Shown here: piece by piece, positions 1-9,352 of the stretch | Position numbering within the stretch: the stretch's first letter is position 1 | Layout: every line of letters starts with the position of its first letter | Assembly: GCA_020444275.1 (NCBI GenBank) | Contig: JAHLLG010000006.1 | Span: 138,316-202,315, forward strand | Length of the DNA stretch: 64,000 bases | Reading direction: 5' to 3' | DNA from: Bacteroidota bacterium | Lineage (GTDB): Bacteria; Bacteroidota; Bacteroidia; Bacteroidales; UBA12077 | Position numbers and translations under genes: made by a program | The notes under the pieces: generated by a model | The model's input: the letters and a program-made list of their open reading frames with translations, nothing else | The model's database searches: none | Told to the model about the DNA's origin: nothing

Positions 1-1
1 C

Positions 2-1942
2 GACGAACCGATTGGTAAATTATTAAAAGTGGAGGATGATACCACATTATACGAAGTGGTAGGATTAATGGAAGATCCACCGGAAAATTCACACTTTCAC
101 TTTGATTTGTTAGGTTCAATGGCAAGAATTGGACAAAGCAGAAGCACATTCTGGGTTTCACATAATTTTTATACATATATTCAACTAAAACCAGGTACTG
201 ATCCTGTAGCATTTACCGAAAAAATGCAGTTGATGGTTGAAAAATATGTGGGACCACAAATTGAGCAAGCTTTAGGAATTAATATGGAAGAATTTGCCAC
301 ATCGGGAAATTCTTTCTCCTATTTTATTCAACCACTGTATGACATTCATTTGCATTCGGACTTACAATATGAGATTGAAACAAACGGCAATATGCTGTAT
401 GTTTATATTTTTATATCCGTAGCGATCTTTATTCTTGTAATTGCAAGTATTAATTTTACTAACTTGGCCACTGCTAGAGCTTCTAATCGATCAAAGGAAG
501 TTGGAATTCGAAAAGTTGTAGGTGCAATGAAAGAACAGTTGGTTCTTCAGTTTTTAACAGAATCTTTTATTATCACACTTTTTTCTTTAGGTTTTGCAGT
601 TGTTATTCTGGAGCTGTTCATGCCCTTTTTAAATAACTTAACACAAATTCCATTAAGTATTGATTATTTTAGTTGTTGGTATATTGTACCATCATTAGTA
701 CTTCTTATTTTATTAGTAAGTTTAATGGCAGGAAGTTATCCTGCATTTTTCCTGGCATCCTTCAGGCCCGTAGCTGTATTAAAAGGGAAGCTTAAACTGG
801 GAGCAAAGAGCGGAACATTAAGATCAGTTCTGGTAATTACGCAATTTGTAGTATCTGTTTTTATATTACTATCTACATATACAGTTTCCAGTCAGTTAAA
901 CTATATGCTTAATAAAGATCTAGGATTCGATAAAGAAAATATTTTGATGATTCGCAGATCTGATGCACTAGATAATCAGATGGAAACATTTAAATCAGAG
1001 TTAAATAAGATTCCTGCTGTAGAGGCCGTTACGAATTCCAACTCCTATCCGGGAGTGAATTTTTCAAATAACGCTTTTTTTAAAGAAGGAGAATCAACCA
1101 GCAATACCTATTTGCTGCATCAATCCTGGGTAAGTTTCGATTTGGGAAAAACCTTTGGTTATGAACTTGTAGAAGGAAGGTTTTTCTCGCGTCAATTTCC
1201 TACCGACTCAAATGCAGTTGTAATAAACGAAGCTGCTGTTAAATCTTTAGGGTTGAATGATCCAATTGGAAAAGCTTTGCTTCGTCCAAGCGGACCTAAT
1301 GAAGTAACCAGAATGCCTATTATTGGAGTTGTAAAAGATTTTAACTTTAAATCGTTGCATACTAAAATTGAACCAGCAGTGTTCACAATAATGCCGGGTA
1401 ATTGGGAGGGTGTAGTTAGTGTTAAGTTAAAACCCGAAAATATGACTAACACAATAAGTCAGATTCAGAGTGTTTGGGAAAGCTTTAATACCGGATATCC
1501 GTTTGAGTATTTCTTTTTTGATGATCATCTGGCAGATCTTTATAAAGCCGAACAAAGAACAAATAGTATTTTTATTTTATTTTCTGCTTTATCTATTCTT
1601 ATAGCGTTTATGGGATTGTTAGGGTTAATATCATTTATTGCAGAGCAACGGAAAAAAGAAATTGGAGTGCGCAAAACATTTGGTTCTACTTCGTTAAATA
1701 TTGTGATATTAATTAGCAAAGATATTTTGAAATTAATCGTAATTGCGTCAATTATTTCATGGCCAATTACATATTATGTTATGGACAACTGGCTCCAAGA
1801 TTTTTCATACAGAGTTGGTATTAATTATGTGATGTTTATTGTTATACCAATACTTACTATAATCTTATCCTTACTAACTGTCATTTATCAAACGGTTAAA
1901 GCAGCCAGGAAAAATCCTGCTGAAACCTTACGATACGAATAA
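2..1942 (+). CDS. ABC transporter permease, FtsX/MacB type (5' partial)
   Basis: This is the C-terminal part of an inner-membrane permease of the FtsX/MacB_PCD superfamily. The reading frame is open to the left edge, so the true start lies outside the window. Two FtsX-like membrane modules are visible. The first begins near residue 130 and carries the conserved cytoplasmic loop ending EVGIRKVVGA. The second lies near residues 520-640 with the matching KKEIGVRKTFG loop, and the protein ends with the family's typical NPAETLRYE. The large segment between them (about residues 300-510) is the periplasmic domain. Such proteins work with an ATPase in mechanotransmission-type export or lipoprotein handling, not in bulk transport through the membrane. 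The cognate ATPase gene starts 21 bases downstream. The substrate cannot be read from the sequence. Confidence 0.9.
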   Translation, partial: DEPIGKLLKVEDDTTLYEVVGLMEDPPENSHFHFDLLGSMARIGQSRSTFWVSHNFYTYIQLKPGTDPVAFTEKMQLMVEKYVGPQIEQALGINMEEFATSGNSFSYFIQPLYDIHLHSDLQYEIETNGNMLYVYIFISVAIFILVIASINFTNLATARASNRSKEVGIRKVVGAMKEQLVLQFLTESFIITLFSLGFAVVILELFMPFLNNLTQIPLSIDYFSCWYIVPSLVLLILLVSLMAGSYPAFFLASFRPVAVLKGKLKLGAKSGTLRSVLVITQFVVSVFILLSTYTVSSQLNYMLNKDLGFDKENILMIRRSDALDNQMETFKSELNKIPAVEAVTNSNSYPGVNFSNNAFFKEGESTSNTYLLHQSWVSFDLGKTFGYELVEGRFFSRQFPTDSNAVVINEAAVKSLGLNDPIGKALLRPSGPNEVTRMPIIGVVKDFNFKSLHTKIEPAVFTIMPGNWEGVVSVKLKPENMTNTISQIQSVWESFNTGYPFEYFFFDDHLADLYKAEQRTNSIFILFSALSILIAFMGLLGLISFIAEQRKKEIGVRKTFGSTSLNIVILISKDILKLIVIASIISWPITYYVMDNWLQDFSYRVGINYVMFIVIPILTIILSLLTVIYQTVKAARKNPAETLRYE

Positions 1943-1963
1943 TATGAACTAAAAAATACAATT

Positions 1964-2647
1964 ATGCTTAAGACGAAAGAACTAGTTAAAATTTTCAGAA
2001 CGGATGAAATTGAAACAACTGCACTAAACAAAGTGGATTTAGAAGTGCAAAAAGGTGAGTTTGTTGCTGTTATGGGACCATCAGGATGTGGTAAATCTAC
2101 CTTGTTAAATATTTTAGGATTATTAGATAATCCAACATCAGGAGAGTTACTTTTTGATGGTACTGATGTGTCAAAATTCAAAGAAAAGCAACGTACAGAT
2201 TTAAGAAAAGCCAATGTGGGCTTTGTTTTCCAAAGCTTTAATCTGATCGATGAACTTACTGTTTTTGAAAATGTTGAATTACCTTTACTTTACTTAAAAG
2301 TTTCTGCTTCAGAACGCAAGAAAAAAGTTGAAGAGGTTTTGGATCGAATGAAAATTGCACATCGTAGAAAACACTTTCCACAGCAATTATCGGGTGGTCA
2401 GCAACAAAGAGTTGCTATTGCCAGAGCGGTTGTGGCTAATCCAAAACTGATCTTGGCCGATGAGCCTACTGGTAACCTCGATTCGGCAAATGGCGAGGAA
2501 GTTATGAAACTATTATCTGAGCTGAACAAAGAAGGAACAACCATTGTTATGGTAACACACTCACCATCGGATGCTGAATATGCGCATAGAATTGTTCAGT
2601 TATTCGACGGACATATCGTTACAGAAAATATTAAGAAAATTTTGTAA
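1964..2647 (+). CDS. ABC transporter ATP-binding protein, LolD/MacB type
   Basis: This 227-residue protein is a standalone nucleotide-binding subunit. Walker A is GPSGCGKST at residues 38-46. The signature LSGGQQQR starts near residue 142, and Walker B followed by the catalytic Glu is seen in LILADEPTGNLDS. The length and the LDSANGEEV stretch after Walker B are typical of the LolD/MacB/FtsE group that energises FtsX-like permeases. The gene follows the permease by 21 bases and is followed by a strong terminator, so it closes that operon. A MacA-like adaptor is encoded far away at 58965-60278, and a functional link between the two is possible but not shown. Confidence 0.93.
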   Translation: MLKTKELVKIFRTDEIETTALNKVDLEVQKGEFVAVMGPSGCGKSTLLNILGLLDNPTSGELLFDGTDVSKFKEKQRTDLRKANVGFVFQSFNLIDELTVFENVELPLLYLKVSASERKKKVEEVLDRMKIAHRRKHFPQQLSGGQQQRVAIARAVVANPKLILADEPTGNLDSANGEEVMKLLSELNKEGTTIVMVTHSPSDAEYAHRIVQLFDGHIVTENIKKIL

Positions 2648-2672
2648 TAAAAGCAAAAACAGAAAGTTTTAT

Positions 2673-2700
2673 AAAGGAACAATTTTTTGTTCCTTTTTTT
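2673..2700 (+). terminator. Rho-independent terminator after the ABC operon
   Basis: A perfect 9-bp stem (AAAGGAACA, 2673-2681, with TGTTCCTTT, 2688-2696) has a six-base loop and runs into a T tract. It lies 25 bases after the ATPase stop codon and before the DUF2807 gene. Confidence 0.85.
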
Positions 2701-2721
2701 AACCAATTAAAATATTAAGTC

Positions 2722-3408
2722 ATGAGATATCTACTAACAGCATTTATGTTTTGTGTTTCATTTTCAATATTCGCACAGAATATTGAAAAACGAACTATTG
2801 ATTCTTTCGATAAAATAGAGGTAACCGGCAACATTAAAGTAGAAATGAAACTGGGGAATAAAGAATCTCTGGAAATAAAAGCCAGAAACGTTGATCCATC
2901 GGAAGTTGTAACAGAGGTTGATGATAAATTATTAAAAATTAGAATGAAATCGAATTTATTTGAAGATGAAGTTCAGGCAATAATCAAAGTAACGTATACC
3001 GAAATCAGGGAAATAAATTCGAATGCATCTGCTGAAATTGTTTTCAAAGACAAAATTGAGGGAGATAAGATTTTTGCAGAAGCTACAAGCGGTGGAAGAA
3101 TCATTATGGAGGTAGATCTTAATGCAATTGAGCTTAAATCATATCAAGGAGCACATATTGATGTTTCCGGAAAATGCAAAATACAGGAGTCATTTATTAA
3201 TACTGGTGGAGTTTTAGCAGCCTCTAATTTTGCTTGCGACGAGGTTTTTATTCGCATGAACACTGGAGGAAATGCTGAAATTATTGCCAACAAGAAAATT
3301 GAGGCAAATGTAAATACCGGTGCAAAGCTGAGCTTCTTTGGTAAGCCTGAAGATGAAAGCTTAAAAACTACCTTGGGAGGAAATATTACCAAATGGGATG
3401 AAGAATAA
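2722..3408 (+). CDS. Exported DUF2807 (GIN-domain, head of putative autotransporter adhesin) protein
   Basis: This 228-residue protein has a clear signal peptide (residues 1-19, cleavage after FAQ). The rest is the right-handed beta-helical DUF2807/GIN fold, shown by the opening IDSFDKIEVTGNIKVE, repeated short beta strands and turn motifs with NTGG (near residues 154 and 179). The family is very common in Bacteroidota as periplasmic or surface-associated proteins of unknown function. It lies between two terminators and appears to be transcribed alone, although read-through from the ABC operon cannot be excluded. Assignment to the family is firm; no function is claimed. Confidence 0.88.
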   Translation: MRYLLTAFMFCVSFSIFAQNIEKRTIDSFDKIEVTGNIKVEMKLGNKESLEIKARNVDPSEVVTEVDDKLLKIRMKSNLFEDEVQAIIKVTYTEIREINSNASAEIVFKDKIEGDKIFAEATSGGRIIMEVDLNAIELKSYQGAHIDVSGKCKIQESFINTGGVLAASNFACDEVFIRMNTGGNAEIIANKKIEANVNTGAKLSFFGKPEDESLKTTLGGNITKWDEE

Positions 3409-3433
3409 GAAAAGTAAATTAAATAGCAAATAA

Positions 3434-3462
3434 AAAAGGATTGACAATTTATCAATCCTTTT
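3434..3462. terminator. Bidirectional terminator
   Basis: A perfect 11-bp inverted repeat (AAAAGGATTGA, 3434-3444, with TCAATCCTTTT, 3452-3462) is flanked by A and T runs, so it can stop transcription from both sides. It sits between the convergent DUF2807 gene (+) and the small gene at 3484-3690 (-). Confidence 0.85.
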
Positions 3463-3483
3463 GTGTTATAAAAACAGGTATTT

Positions 3484-3690
3484 TTAGTTTTTGGAATTTT
3501 CATCAATTTCAAAATCTTCATCTCTGCCAAATAGATCAAATTCTTCCTCCTCTTCGTCTAGTTCAGCAAAAATCTCTTTTTTAAAGTTTTTCTTTTTTTT
3601 ACCTGTTCCAACTTTTTTAACTTTCAACTCTTTTTCTTCGTCAAAAGAATTAGATTTTTTCGTTTTTTGAAAATTTCTGTTTGATTTCAT
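3484..3690 (-). CDS. Small highly charged hypothetical protein (68 aa)
   Basis: I do not recognise this gene. The product is 68 residues long, with a basic N-terminal half rich in Lys (GKKKKNFKK near residues 30-38) and a very acidic C-terminal half (DEEEEEFDLFGRDEDFEIDE). There is no signal peptide or membrane segment. Support for a real gene is its position: it is convergent with the DUF2807 gene, with a bidirectional terminator immediately after its stop, and it overlaps no other gene. The composition suggests an intrinsically disordered, possibly RNA- or ribosome-associated protein, but that is only a guess. Confidence 0.55.
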   Translation of the reverse strand: MKSNRNFQKTKKSNSFDEEKELKVKKVGTGKKKKNFKKEIFAELDEEEEEFDLFGRDEDFEIDENSKN

Positions 3691-3929
3691 CGATAAAATA
3701 AATGTTAATTTAAATGCTTAATCTAATAAGTATATAAGTAGTTTATTTACGAAATTTGGTATGTCAGTAATAACATGTCTGTTCGTTTAGAAGCTTGGTT
3801 AATTCATTATGCAAGTTAACTAATTTTTGGTATTTGAAGAAAACAATTATAAAAAATATTCTTAGAACATAAATTTATTTCCGGACCATAGTAACGATAT
3901 AAGGTCTTTACTCGTTTCGTTTTTTTTAA

Positions 3930-3937
3930 TACATTTG
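3930..3937 (+). promoter_or_regulatory. Bacteroidota -7 promoter element (TACATTTG)
   Basis: The TACATTTG octamer matches the Bacteroidota sigma-factor -7 consensus TAnnTTTG. No good -33 TTTG is seen at the ideal distance. Transcription would begin near 3943. This places the in-frame TTG at 3935 inside the promoter and favours the ATG at 3974 as the start of the next gene. Confidence 0.5.
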
Positions 3938-3973
3938 AGCAAACCAGATCATTTATTAACCAACCACTTCATT

Positions 3974-4375
3974 ATGGAAAAAGTTATTTTAGACACAGAT
4001 TATGCTGAAATATCGCATAACCCAGAATTTAAACTTGGTAAAATTGTGTGGAAACGCAAAACATCAACAGAAGAATATCAGTATGCATTTATTACTTTAT
4101 TGGAATATGCAAAAACTCATCAAACGGATAATTTTCTATCTGATATTCGTAACCAAAGTGTAGTTTCACCGGAAAACAGAAAGTGGTTTGAAGAAGAGAT
4201 GCTGCCCAAAGCAATAGAAGCCGGGCTAAAAAGAGCCGGAGTTGTGTTTGATGGCAATGTGTTTAAGAAGTACTACATTAACATGATTATCAAGGTGTCC
4301 AATAAGTTTGGGCTTCCTTTAAAAATGTTTAGCTCCGAAGATGAGGCAAAAGAATGGTTTAAATCTCAAGAGTAG
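3974..4375 (+). CDS. SpoIIAA/STAS-like conserved protein (133 aa)
   Basis: This is a short cytosolic protein without signal peptide or membrane segments. Its pattern (an N-terminal pair of beta strands with IVWKRKTSTEEYQ, then alternating helices and strands, ending in SSEDEAKEWF) resembles the SpoIIAA-like/STAS-fold proteins common in Bacteroidota. That assignment comes from overall pattern and is moderate. The start at ATG 3974 is preferred over an upstream in-frame TTG at 3935 because the TTG overlaps a promoter -7 element. The gene ends 9 bases from the convergent U32 gene, with no obvious terminator between them. Confidence 0.75.
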   Translation: MEKVILDTDYAEISHNPEFKLGKIVWKRKTSTEEYQYAFITLLEYAKTHQTDNFLSDIRNQSVVSPENRKWFEEEMLPKAIEAGLKRAGVVFDGNVFKKYYINMIIKVSNKFGLPLKMFSSEDEAKEWFKSQE

Positions 4376-4384
4376 TTACTTTAA

Positions 4385-5641
4385 TTATTGTTGTTTAACC
4401 TTATCAGCATCAACAATTTTATACAGCTTATCTGATCTTCTTATTAAAGTGTTCATCGGAATAGAACAACGTACTCCTTTTTGTGCTGTTTGGGTGTTTT
4501 TTAAATCCACACGAATTTCTTTAACGGTGGTTTGAACAACACCGGTTGTTGGTCCCGTAATTAAAATTTCGTCGCCAACCTTTAGCCGATTTGTTTCGAT
4601 TAGAAATTCGGCGACTTTAATTTTACTGAAATAGTTGGTTGTTTTACCAACATATATTTTTCTTTTGGTGGCTCGCGATCCGTACTTATGACTCCACTCA
4701 CCCAGCTTCTGCCCCAGGTAATAACCATCCCAGAACCCTCGGTTAAATACCGTTGAAAGTCGTTCTGTCCAGTTTGCTATTTTTTCTTCGGTAAATTCAC
4801 CATCTACATATGCTTGCACGGCTTCGCTATAGCATTCTGATACAGTTTTTACATATTCTGGTGGGCGCGCCCTGCCTTCAATTTTAAGTACGGTTACTCC
4901 TGCATCCAATAATTTATTTAAGAACTTAATTGTGCTTAAATCTTTGGGCGACATAATGTATTCATTATCTATCTCAAGTTGATTGCCAGATTCCTTTTCA
5001 GTTACCGTATATGCTTTTCTGCAGGTTTGCAAACAAGCACCACGATTGGCCGAATAGTTTTTTTCGTGCAGACTTAAATAACACTTTCCCGATATTGCCA
5101 TACATAGAGCTCCATGCACAAACATTTCAATTTTAACCAAGTTACCTGAAGGACCTTTAATTTGTTGCTCTTTTATTGCTTTACTTATTTCAGAAACTTG
5201 ATTTATATTAAGTTCTCTTGCTAAAACAATTACATCAGCAAAATTGGAGTAAAACTTTAAACTTTCGATGTTACTTATGTTTAGTTGGGTTGATATATGC
5301 ACTTCAACGCCAACCTCACGCGCATATTGAATAACCGAAATGTCTGAAGCAATTACAGCTGTAACTTTATTCTTTTTAGCAGCATCAATAATTTGTTTCA
5401 TCAATGCCAGTTCTTTGTTATATATAACCGTATTAACAGTTAAGTATGTTTTTATGGTATGTTCATTGCAAATAGAAACGATCTTTTCCAGGTCGTCGAA
5501 TGTAAAATTGTTTGAAGAGTGAGCTCTCATATTCATCTTCTCAATACCAAAATAAACTGAGTTTGCTCCTCCCTGTATAGCTGCCATTAAAGATTCATAA
5601 GAACCAACGGGAGCCATTATTTCAAAATCTTCTCTTTTCAT
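4385..5641 (-). CDS. U32 family protein (YegQ/TrhP-like RNA hydroxylation factor)
   Basis: This 418-residue protein belongs to peptidase family U32. It shows the family signature around residues 174-212: an HGA box followed by cysteines in LCMAISGKC, then NRGACLQTCR. In characterised members (E. coli TrhP/YegQ and RlhA) these cysteines hold an iron-sulfur cluster, and the protein acts with prephenate-derived chemistry to make 5-hydroxyuridine in tRNA or 5-hydroxycytidine in 23S rRNA. The short length with a single C-terminal beta-barrel-like domain (about residues 330-418) fits the TrhP-type group better than the longer RlhA, but the exact RNA target is inferred. The old collagenase name is unlikely to describe its role. 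It is transcribed alone on the minus strand. Confidence 0.88.
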   Translation of the reverse strand: MKREDFEIMAPVGSYESLMAAIQGGANSVYFGIEKMNMRAHSSNNFTFDDLEKIVSICNEHTIKTYLTVNTVIYNKELALMKQIIDAAKKNKVTAVIASDISVIQYAREVGVEVHISTQLNISNIESLKFYSNFADVIVLARELNINQVSEISKAIKEQQIKGPSGNLVKIEMFVHGALCMAISGKCYLSLHEKNYSANRGACLQTCRKAYTVTEKESGNQLEIDNEYIMSPKDLSTIKFLNKLLDAGVTVLKIEGRARPPEYVKTVSECYSEAVQAYVDGEFTEEKIANWTERLSTVFNRGFWDGYYLGQKLGEWSHKYGSRATKRKIYVGKTTNYFSKIKVAEFLIETNRLKVGDEILITGPTTGVVQTTVKEIRVDLKNTQTAQKGVRCSIPMNTLIRRSDKLYKIVDADKVKQQ

Positions 5642-5805
5642 CAGACTATATTTTGCGCAAAGGTAAATTTTATAATTAAATATTTATAATGAACCATTCG
5701 GAGCGAGAATTTGTTCTAATAAGTTACATAGTTACTTTGATCTTAAACTAAAACAATTGACTTTCACTGAAATAAGTAATATATTAAACCTAAAAATTTA
5801 CCGTT

Positions 5806-6525
5806 ATGTGTCAGGACCACAAAGTAATTGAAACGGCAGGGTATATTAAGAAAGAACAGAAACTTACCACTGTCATGAACAACATCTTACCCAACTCTTT
5901 TGTTCTGGAGAGCCAACATCCGTTTCCGGGGTATCACGGAGCAAATTTGCCGGAGAAATTAAAACCGGGCTCACTATTTCTAATACTGGATAAAGATTAT
6001 ACATTCGAAGAAGTGGCCAGAATATCAAAACGCATTAAGCAAGCATTTCAACATGATTTTAATGCATCAGAAGGACACATCTATTTTAAAACATCATGTT
6101 ATCCATGTATACGAATAAAATACCTGAAAAGCTTTACCTTTTTACCAGAGCTCCAAAATCTATATAAAGAGCATGGAATTAAGTTTGCCAAGCAAAAAAT
6201 GATCGATACACAAGGTTTAATCGTTATCAATAAAACGTTTTATGTTGATGAGCTGGAAGAGGGAATATATAATGATCTTGAAGAGGACTCTAAATTTTAT
6301 ATTGAAATTGAAAAGGATTTGCCCTGGGATGTTTTCAAGGAATTTACATTGAATATTAAGAATAATGTTGACAACAGTAACTTTGATGCTGCGGAGGGAG
6401 TTTTCTATCGAAAATCAGGTATTGTTGAAGTGATTCGATTATATATCTGCGAAGGCGAAATGGAAAAGATTAAAACCATTCGAAAGCTATATGACGATTT
6501 AATTAAAAAAAATATAGCTAATTAA
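5806..6525 (+). CDS. Uncharacterised protein with internal duplication (239 aa)
   Basis: I do not recognise a named family. The protein is soluble-looking, with no signal peptide. It appears to consist of two related halves, roughly residues 30-125 and 137-235. Each half has a hydrophobic strand ending in an acidic pair (LFLILDKD, FYIEIEKD), a helix, and the matching motifs FNASEG (85-90) and FDAAEG (193-198), 108 residues apart. After each motif come a strand and a final helix containing LYKEHG or LYDDLI. Two cysteines (SCYPC, residues 98-101) occur only in the first half. A perfect terminator follows, so the gene is monocistronic. Function is unknown. Confidence 0.8.
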   Translation: MCQDHKVIETAGYIKKEQKLTTVMNNILPNSFVLESQHPFPGYHGANLPEKLKPGSLFLILDKDYTFEEVARISKRIKQAFQHDFNASEGHIYFKTSCYPCIRIKYLKSFTFLPELQNLYKEHGIKFAKQKMIDTQGLIVINKTFYVDELEEGIYNDLEEDSKFYIEIEKDLPWDVFKEFTLNIKNNVDNSNFDAAEGVFYRKSGIVEVIRLYICEGEMEKIKTIRKLYDDLIKKNIAN

Positions 6526-6548
6526 GAGGATTATTTTATTAGCAAAGT

Positions 6549-6582
6549 AACCTGACAATAAATACTTGTTGTCAGGTTTTTT
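6549..6582 (+). terminator. Rho-independent terminator
   Basis: A perfect 10-bp stem (AACCTGACAA, 6549-6558, with TTGTCAGGTT, 6569-6578) is followed by a T run. It ends the transcript of the gene at 5806-6525. Confidence 0.88.
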
Positions 6583-6654
6583 ATGGTTTAATTTTTGACA
6601 TTGTAATATGTAACTTTATTACTTTTACTGCGAATAATTGCCGTAATAAATACT

Positions 6655-9282
6655 ATGCGAAATATTAAATCAATATTTATCGGATTAATCCTTGGGGTTA
6701 TAATTCTAATTGGAATCTTATCTGTTGTAAGTTATATTTATGAGGATGAGGTTAGTCAATATTTAATTGAGGAGCTAAATGAAAATATACTCACAGAAAT
6801 TGAAGCCGAAGATGTTAATTTCTCGCTAATTAAGAAATTTCCAAAAGCTTCAGTTGAGTTTAAAAATGTTCTGGCACATTCAAAGGATGGATTTTATAAA
6901 GATGTGAAAGGGTATAATACCGATACGCTCTTTTTTGCACAAAGCATTTTTGTTAAAGTTGATATTTTGGATTTAATTCAAGATGATATATCCATCCACA
7001 GCATTCATTTTAATAAAGGAAACATTAATCTTTTTACTGATCATTTGGGAGATCCAAATTATATTTTTTGGAAAGAACACACGAATGATTCCGCGCGCAA
7101 AGATTTTAGCATTGAGCTAAGCCAGGTGAAAATTACCAATGCTGATATTCTTTACTGCAACGATGCCACAAATATTATTTATCATTCGTGGGCTGAAAAG
7201 ATAGATTTTGAAGGAAATCTTTCCCGAAAAAATTATTTATTAAAGATTAAAGCTAACCAGCTTATATATCAGCTGAGTGTAGAAGATGTAAATTATGTTA
7301 TAAACAAAAATACAAGAACAAATCTGGAGCTGGATGTTATTGACGATTTAATCCATCTGAATAATGGAAATCTTAACCTACAAAACCTGGCATTTTCTGT
7401 TAATGGAAAAATTGAAAAGGGAGATCATAAAAATATTGATCTGTTGATTTCGGGAAACAATTTAAATTTAAAAAGCTTTTTAGATAATCTGCCGGAAAAG
7501 TTTAGAGCGGAATTTCCAAATATTATTGGTCAAAAAGGAGAAGCAACACTTAAGTTAAGTATTTCAGGAGATCAAATTAACAGAAAAAAACCGCATATCG
7601 AGGCGCTTTTTTTATTAAGTAATACACAACTATTCGATATGGAAAGAGATTTCCGACTAAGTAATGTAAATATTGAAGGTCAATTTACAAACGGAAATCT
7701 AAACAGCGCGAAAACATCAAAGCTTGTTTTTAAAACATTTAATGCAAATATCGAACGCAACTATTTTGAAGGCAGTTTTGAACTATCAAATTTTTCTGAT
7801 CCTAAAATTGCTCTAGATTTAAAATCGGAACTCTATTTTGACGAAATCAAAAATATTTTTAAGCTCGATACAATGGAAGTATTGAAAGGTGTTGCAACAA
7901 CCAAAATTAAATATCAGGGCTTATATCAGGAGTTAAAATCGTTCGAGTTTAAAGACTTATTTACAAAAGATTATGCTGTTGAAGTTTCTATTACTGATGG
8001 GGCCATAAAAATTCAAGAAAACCCGGTTTTTTTGGATAACATATCCGGAAATATCTCCTTGATGAATACACTATATACTGATAGCTTGTATTTTAAAATA
8101 AACAACAACGATTTTTTAATTAAAGGAAGAATTTCAAAGTTATTTGAGTTTTTTAATAAAAAAGAGATCTTCAATATCAACGCAAGGGTTTTCTCAAACA
8201 GGTTGAATTTAAATGAACTTGCAGTTTTGTTTCAATCTGATAATGCTGAAAACAAGGAATCCTTCCAGTTCCCTGAAAAACTTGCTTTACAGTTAAGACT
8301 AAATATTGATAATTTCGAGGCAGGAAAATTTAATGCAACAGATATTCATGGTAACCTTAACTATAAGCCAAAAATGTTTTCGTTGCACGAATTGTCATTT
8401 AACTCTATGAACGGACATGTAAAAGCCGGAGGAGTTATTATCCAGAAATACGATAACAATTTTACCTTACGAACTCAAAGTCGTTTGGATAATATTAATA
8501 TAAATAAACTATTCTACTCGTTTAATAATTTTGGGCAAACCTTTATTTCTAATCAGAATCTGGAAGGTAATCTAACTGGTGATGTTTTTTTCTCGTCGGA
8601 ATGGTCGAATGAGATCAAAGTTAAGAAAGAAAGTGTAGTAGCAGATTGCGATATTAAAATTAGCAATGGAGAGCTGAATAACTTTGAGCCCATGAAAGGT
8701 CTTTCCAAGTTTATTGATATGGACGAACTGGAACAAATCCAATTTTCAACGCTTGAAAACAAAATTACAATCAAAGATGAGCAAATAAGTATTCCACAAA
8801 TGGATATAAATTCATCGGCGTTAAATTTAACAGCTTCAGGGGTCCATCAATTTAGCAGTGAATACGAATACCATGTACAAGTGTTACTTTCAGACCTGCT
8901 TTCATCGAAGATGAGAAATTCTAAACGGCGGAACCAGTCAGAAGAATATGAGGAAGATCTGGAAGGACGCATCATGCTTTACTTATTACTCAAGGGTGAT
9001 AAAGATAAAAGTAAGGTAAAGTACGATCGAAAAGCAGCCAAATCGGATCGCAAGGAAAACATGCAAAACGAGAAAAGAGAACTCAAACAAATTCTTAACG
9101 AAGAGTTTGGGTGGTTTAAAAAAGATAGTACTGTAAATACGCAACCCACAAAAGAATCGGATCAATTCGAAATAGAGTTTGAAGAAAACAGGAAAAAGCA
9201 AGAGAAAGAAAAACACGAAAATAACGAACAGAGATTTACTATTGAGTGGGAAGAAGACACCACGGTTAATCATAGACAATAA
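6655..9282 (+). CDS. AsmA-like / DUF748-type envelope protein
   Basis: This 875-residue protein has one N-terminal transmembrane helix (about residues 7-28) followed by a very long beta-strand-rich region. That matches the AsmA/TamB-like proteins, whose repeating beta-groove fold bridges inner and outer membranes and is implicated in phospholipid or outer-membrane homeostasis. An AsmA-like C-terminal region lies near residues 560-770. The last 100 residues are unusually charged, rich in Lys and Glu with EFEENRKKQEKEK, and are probably disordered. A weak promoter (TTTG at 6594-6597 and TACTTTTA at 6620-6627) precedes the gene. The histidine kinase gene starts 70 bases after its stop. Family-level assignment is good; a specific role is not known. 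Confidence 0.82.
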   Translation: MRNIKSIFIGLILGVIILIGILSVVSYIYEDEVSQYLIEELNENILTEIEAEDVNFSLIKKFPKASVEFKNVLAHSKDGFYKDVKGYNTDTLFFAQSIFVKVDILDLIQDDISIHSIHFNKGNINLFTDHLGDPNYIFWKEHTNDSARKDFSIELSQVKITNADILYCNDATNIIYHSWAEKIDFEGNLSRKNYLLKIKANQLIYQLSVEDVNYVINKNTRTNLELDVIDDLIHLNNGNLNLQNLAFSVNGKIEKGDHKNIDLLISGNNLNLKSFLDNLPEKFRAEFPNIIGQKGEATLKLSISGDQINRKKPHIEALFLLSNTQLFDMERDFRLSNVNIEGQFTNGNLNSAKTSKLVFKTFNANIERNYFEGSFELSNFSDPKIALDLKSELYFDEIKNIFKLDTMEVLKGVATTKIKYQGLYQELKSFEFKDLFTKDYAVEVSITDGAIKIQENPVFLDNISGNISLMNTLYTDSLYFKINNNDFLIKGRISKLFEFFNKKEIFNINARVFSNRLNLNELAVLFQSDNAENKESFQFPEKLALQLRLNIDNFEAGKFNATDIHGNLNYKPKMFSLHELSFNSMNGHVKAGGVIIQKYDNNFTLRTQSRLDNININKLFYSFNNFGQTFISNQNLEGNLTGDVFFSSEWSNEIKVKKESVVADCDIKISNGELNNFEPMKGLSKFIDMDELEQIQFSTLENKITIKDEQISIPQMDINSSALNLTASGVHQFSSEYEYHVQVLLSDLLSSKMRNSKRRNQSEEYEEDLEGRIMLYLLLKGDKDKSKVKYDRKAAKSDRKENMQNEKRELKQILNEEFGWFKKDSTVNTQPTKESDQFEIEFEENRKKQEKEKHENNEQRFTIEWEEDTTVNHRQ

Positions 9283-9352
9283 ATTGCAAGAATTTTTGTT
9301 ATTAAAACCGATAGTAATGTTATTTTTATAGTTTCAAAAAATCGGATAAGCT

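Noticed and set aside
3144-3539. Open frame of 131 codons on the minus strand
   Set aside because: It runs across the bidirectional terminator and overlaps both the DUF2807 gene and the small charged gene; the composition is not protein-like.
4385-5641. Collagenase activity for the U32 protein
   Set aside because: The iron-sulfur cysteine motif and length fit RNA hydroxylation proteins, and there is no signal peptide for a secreted protease.
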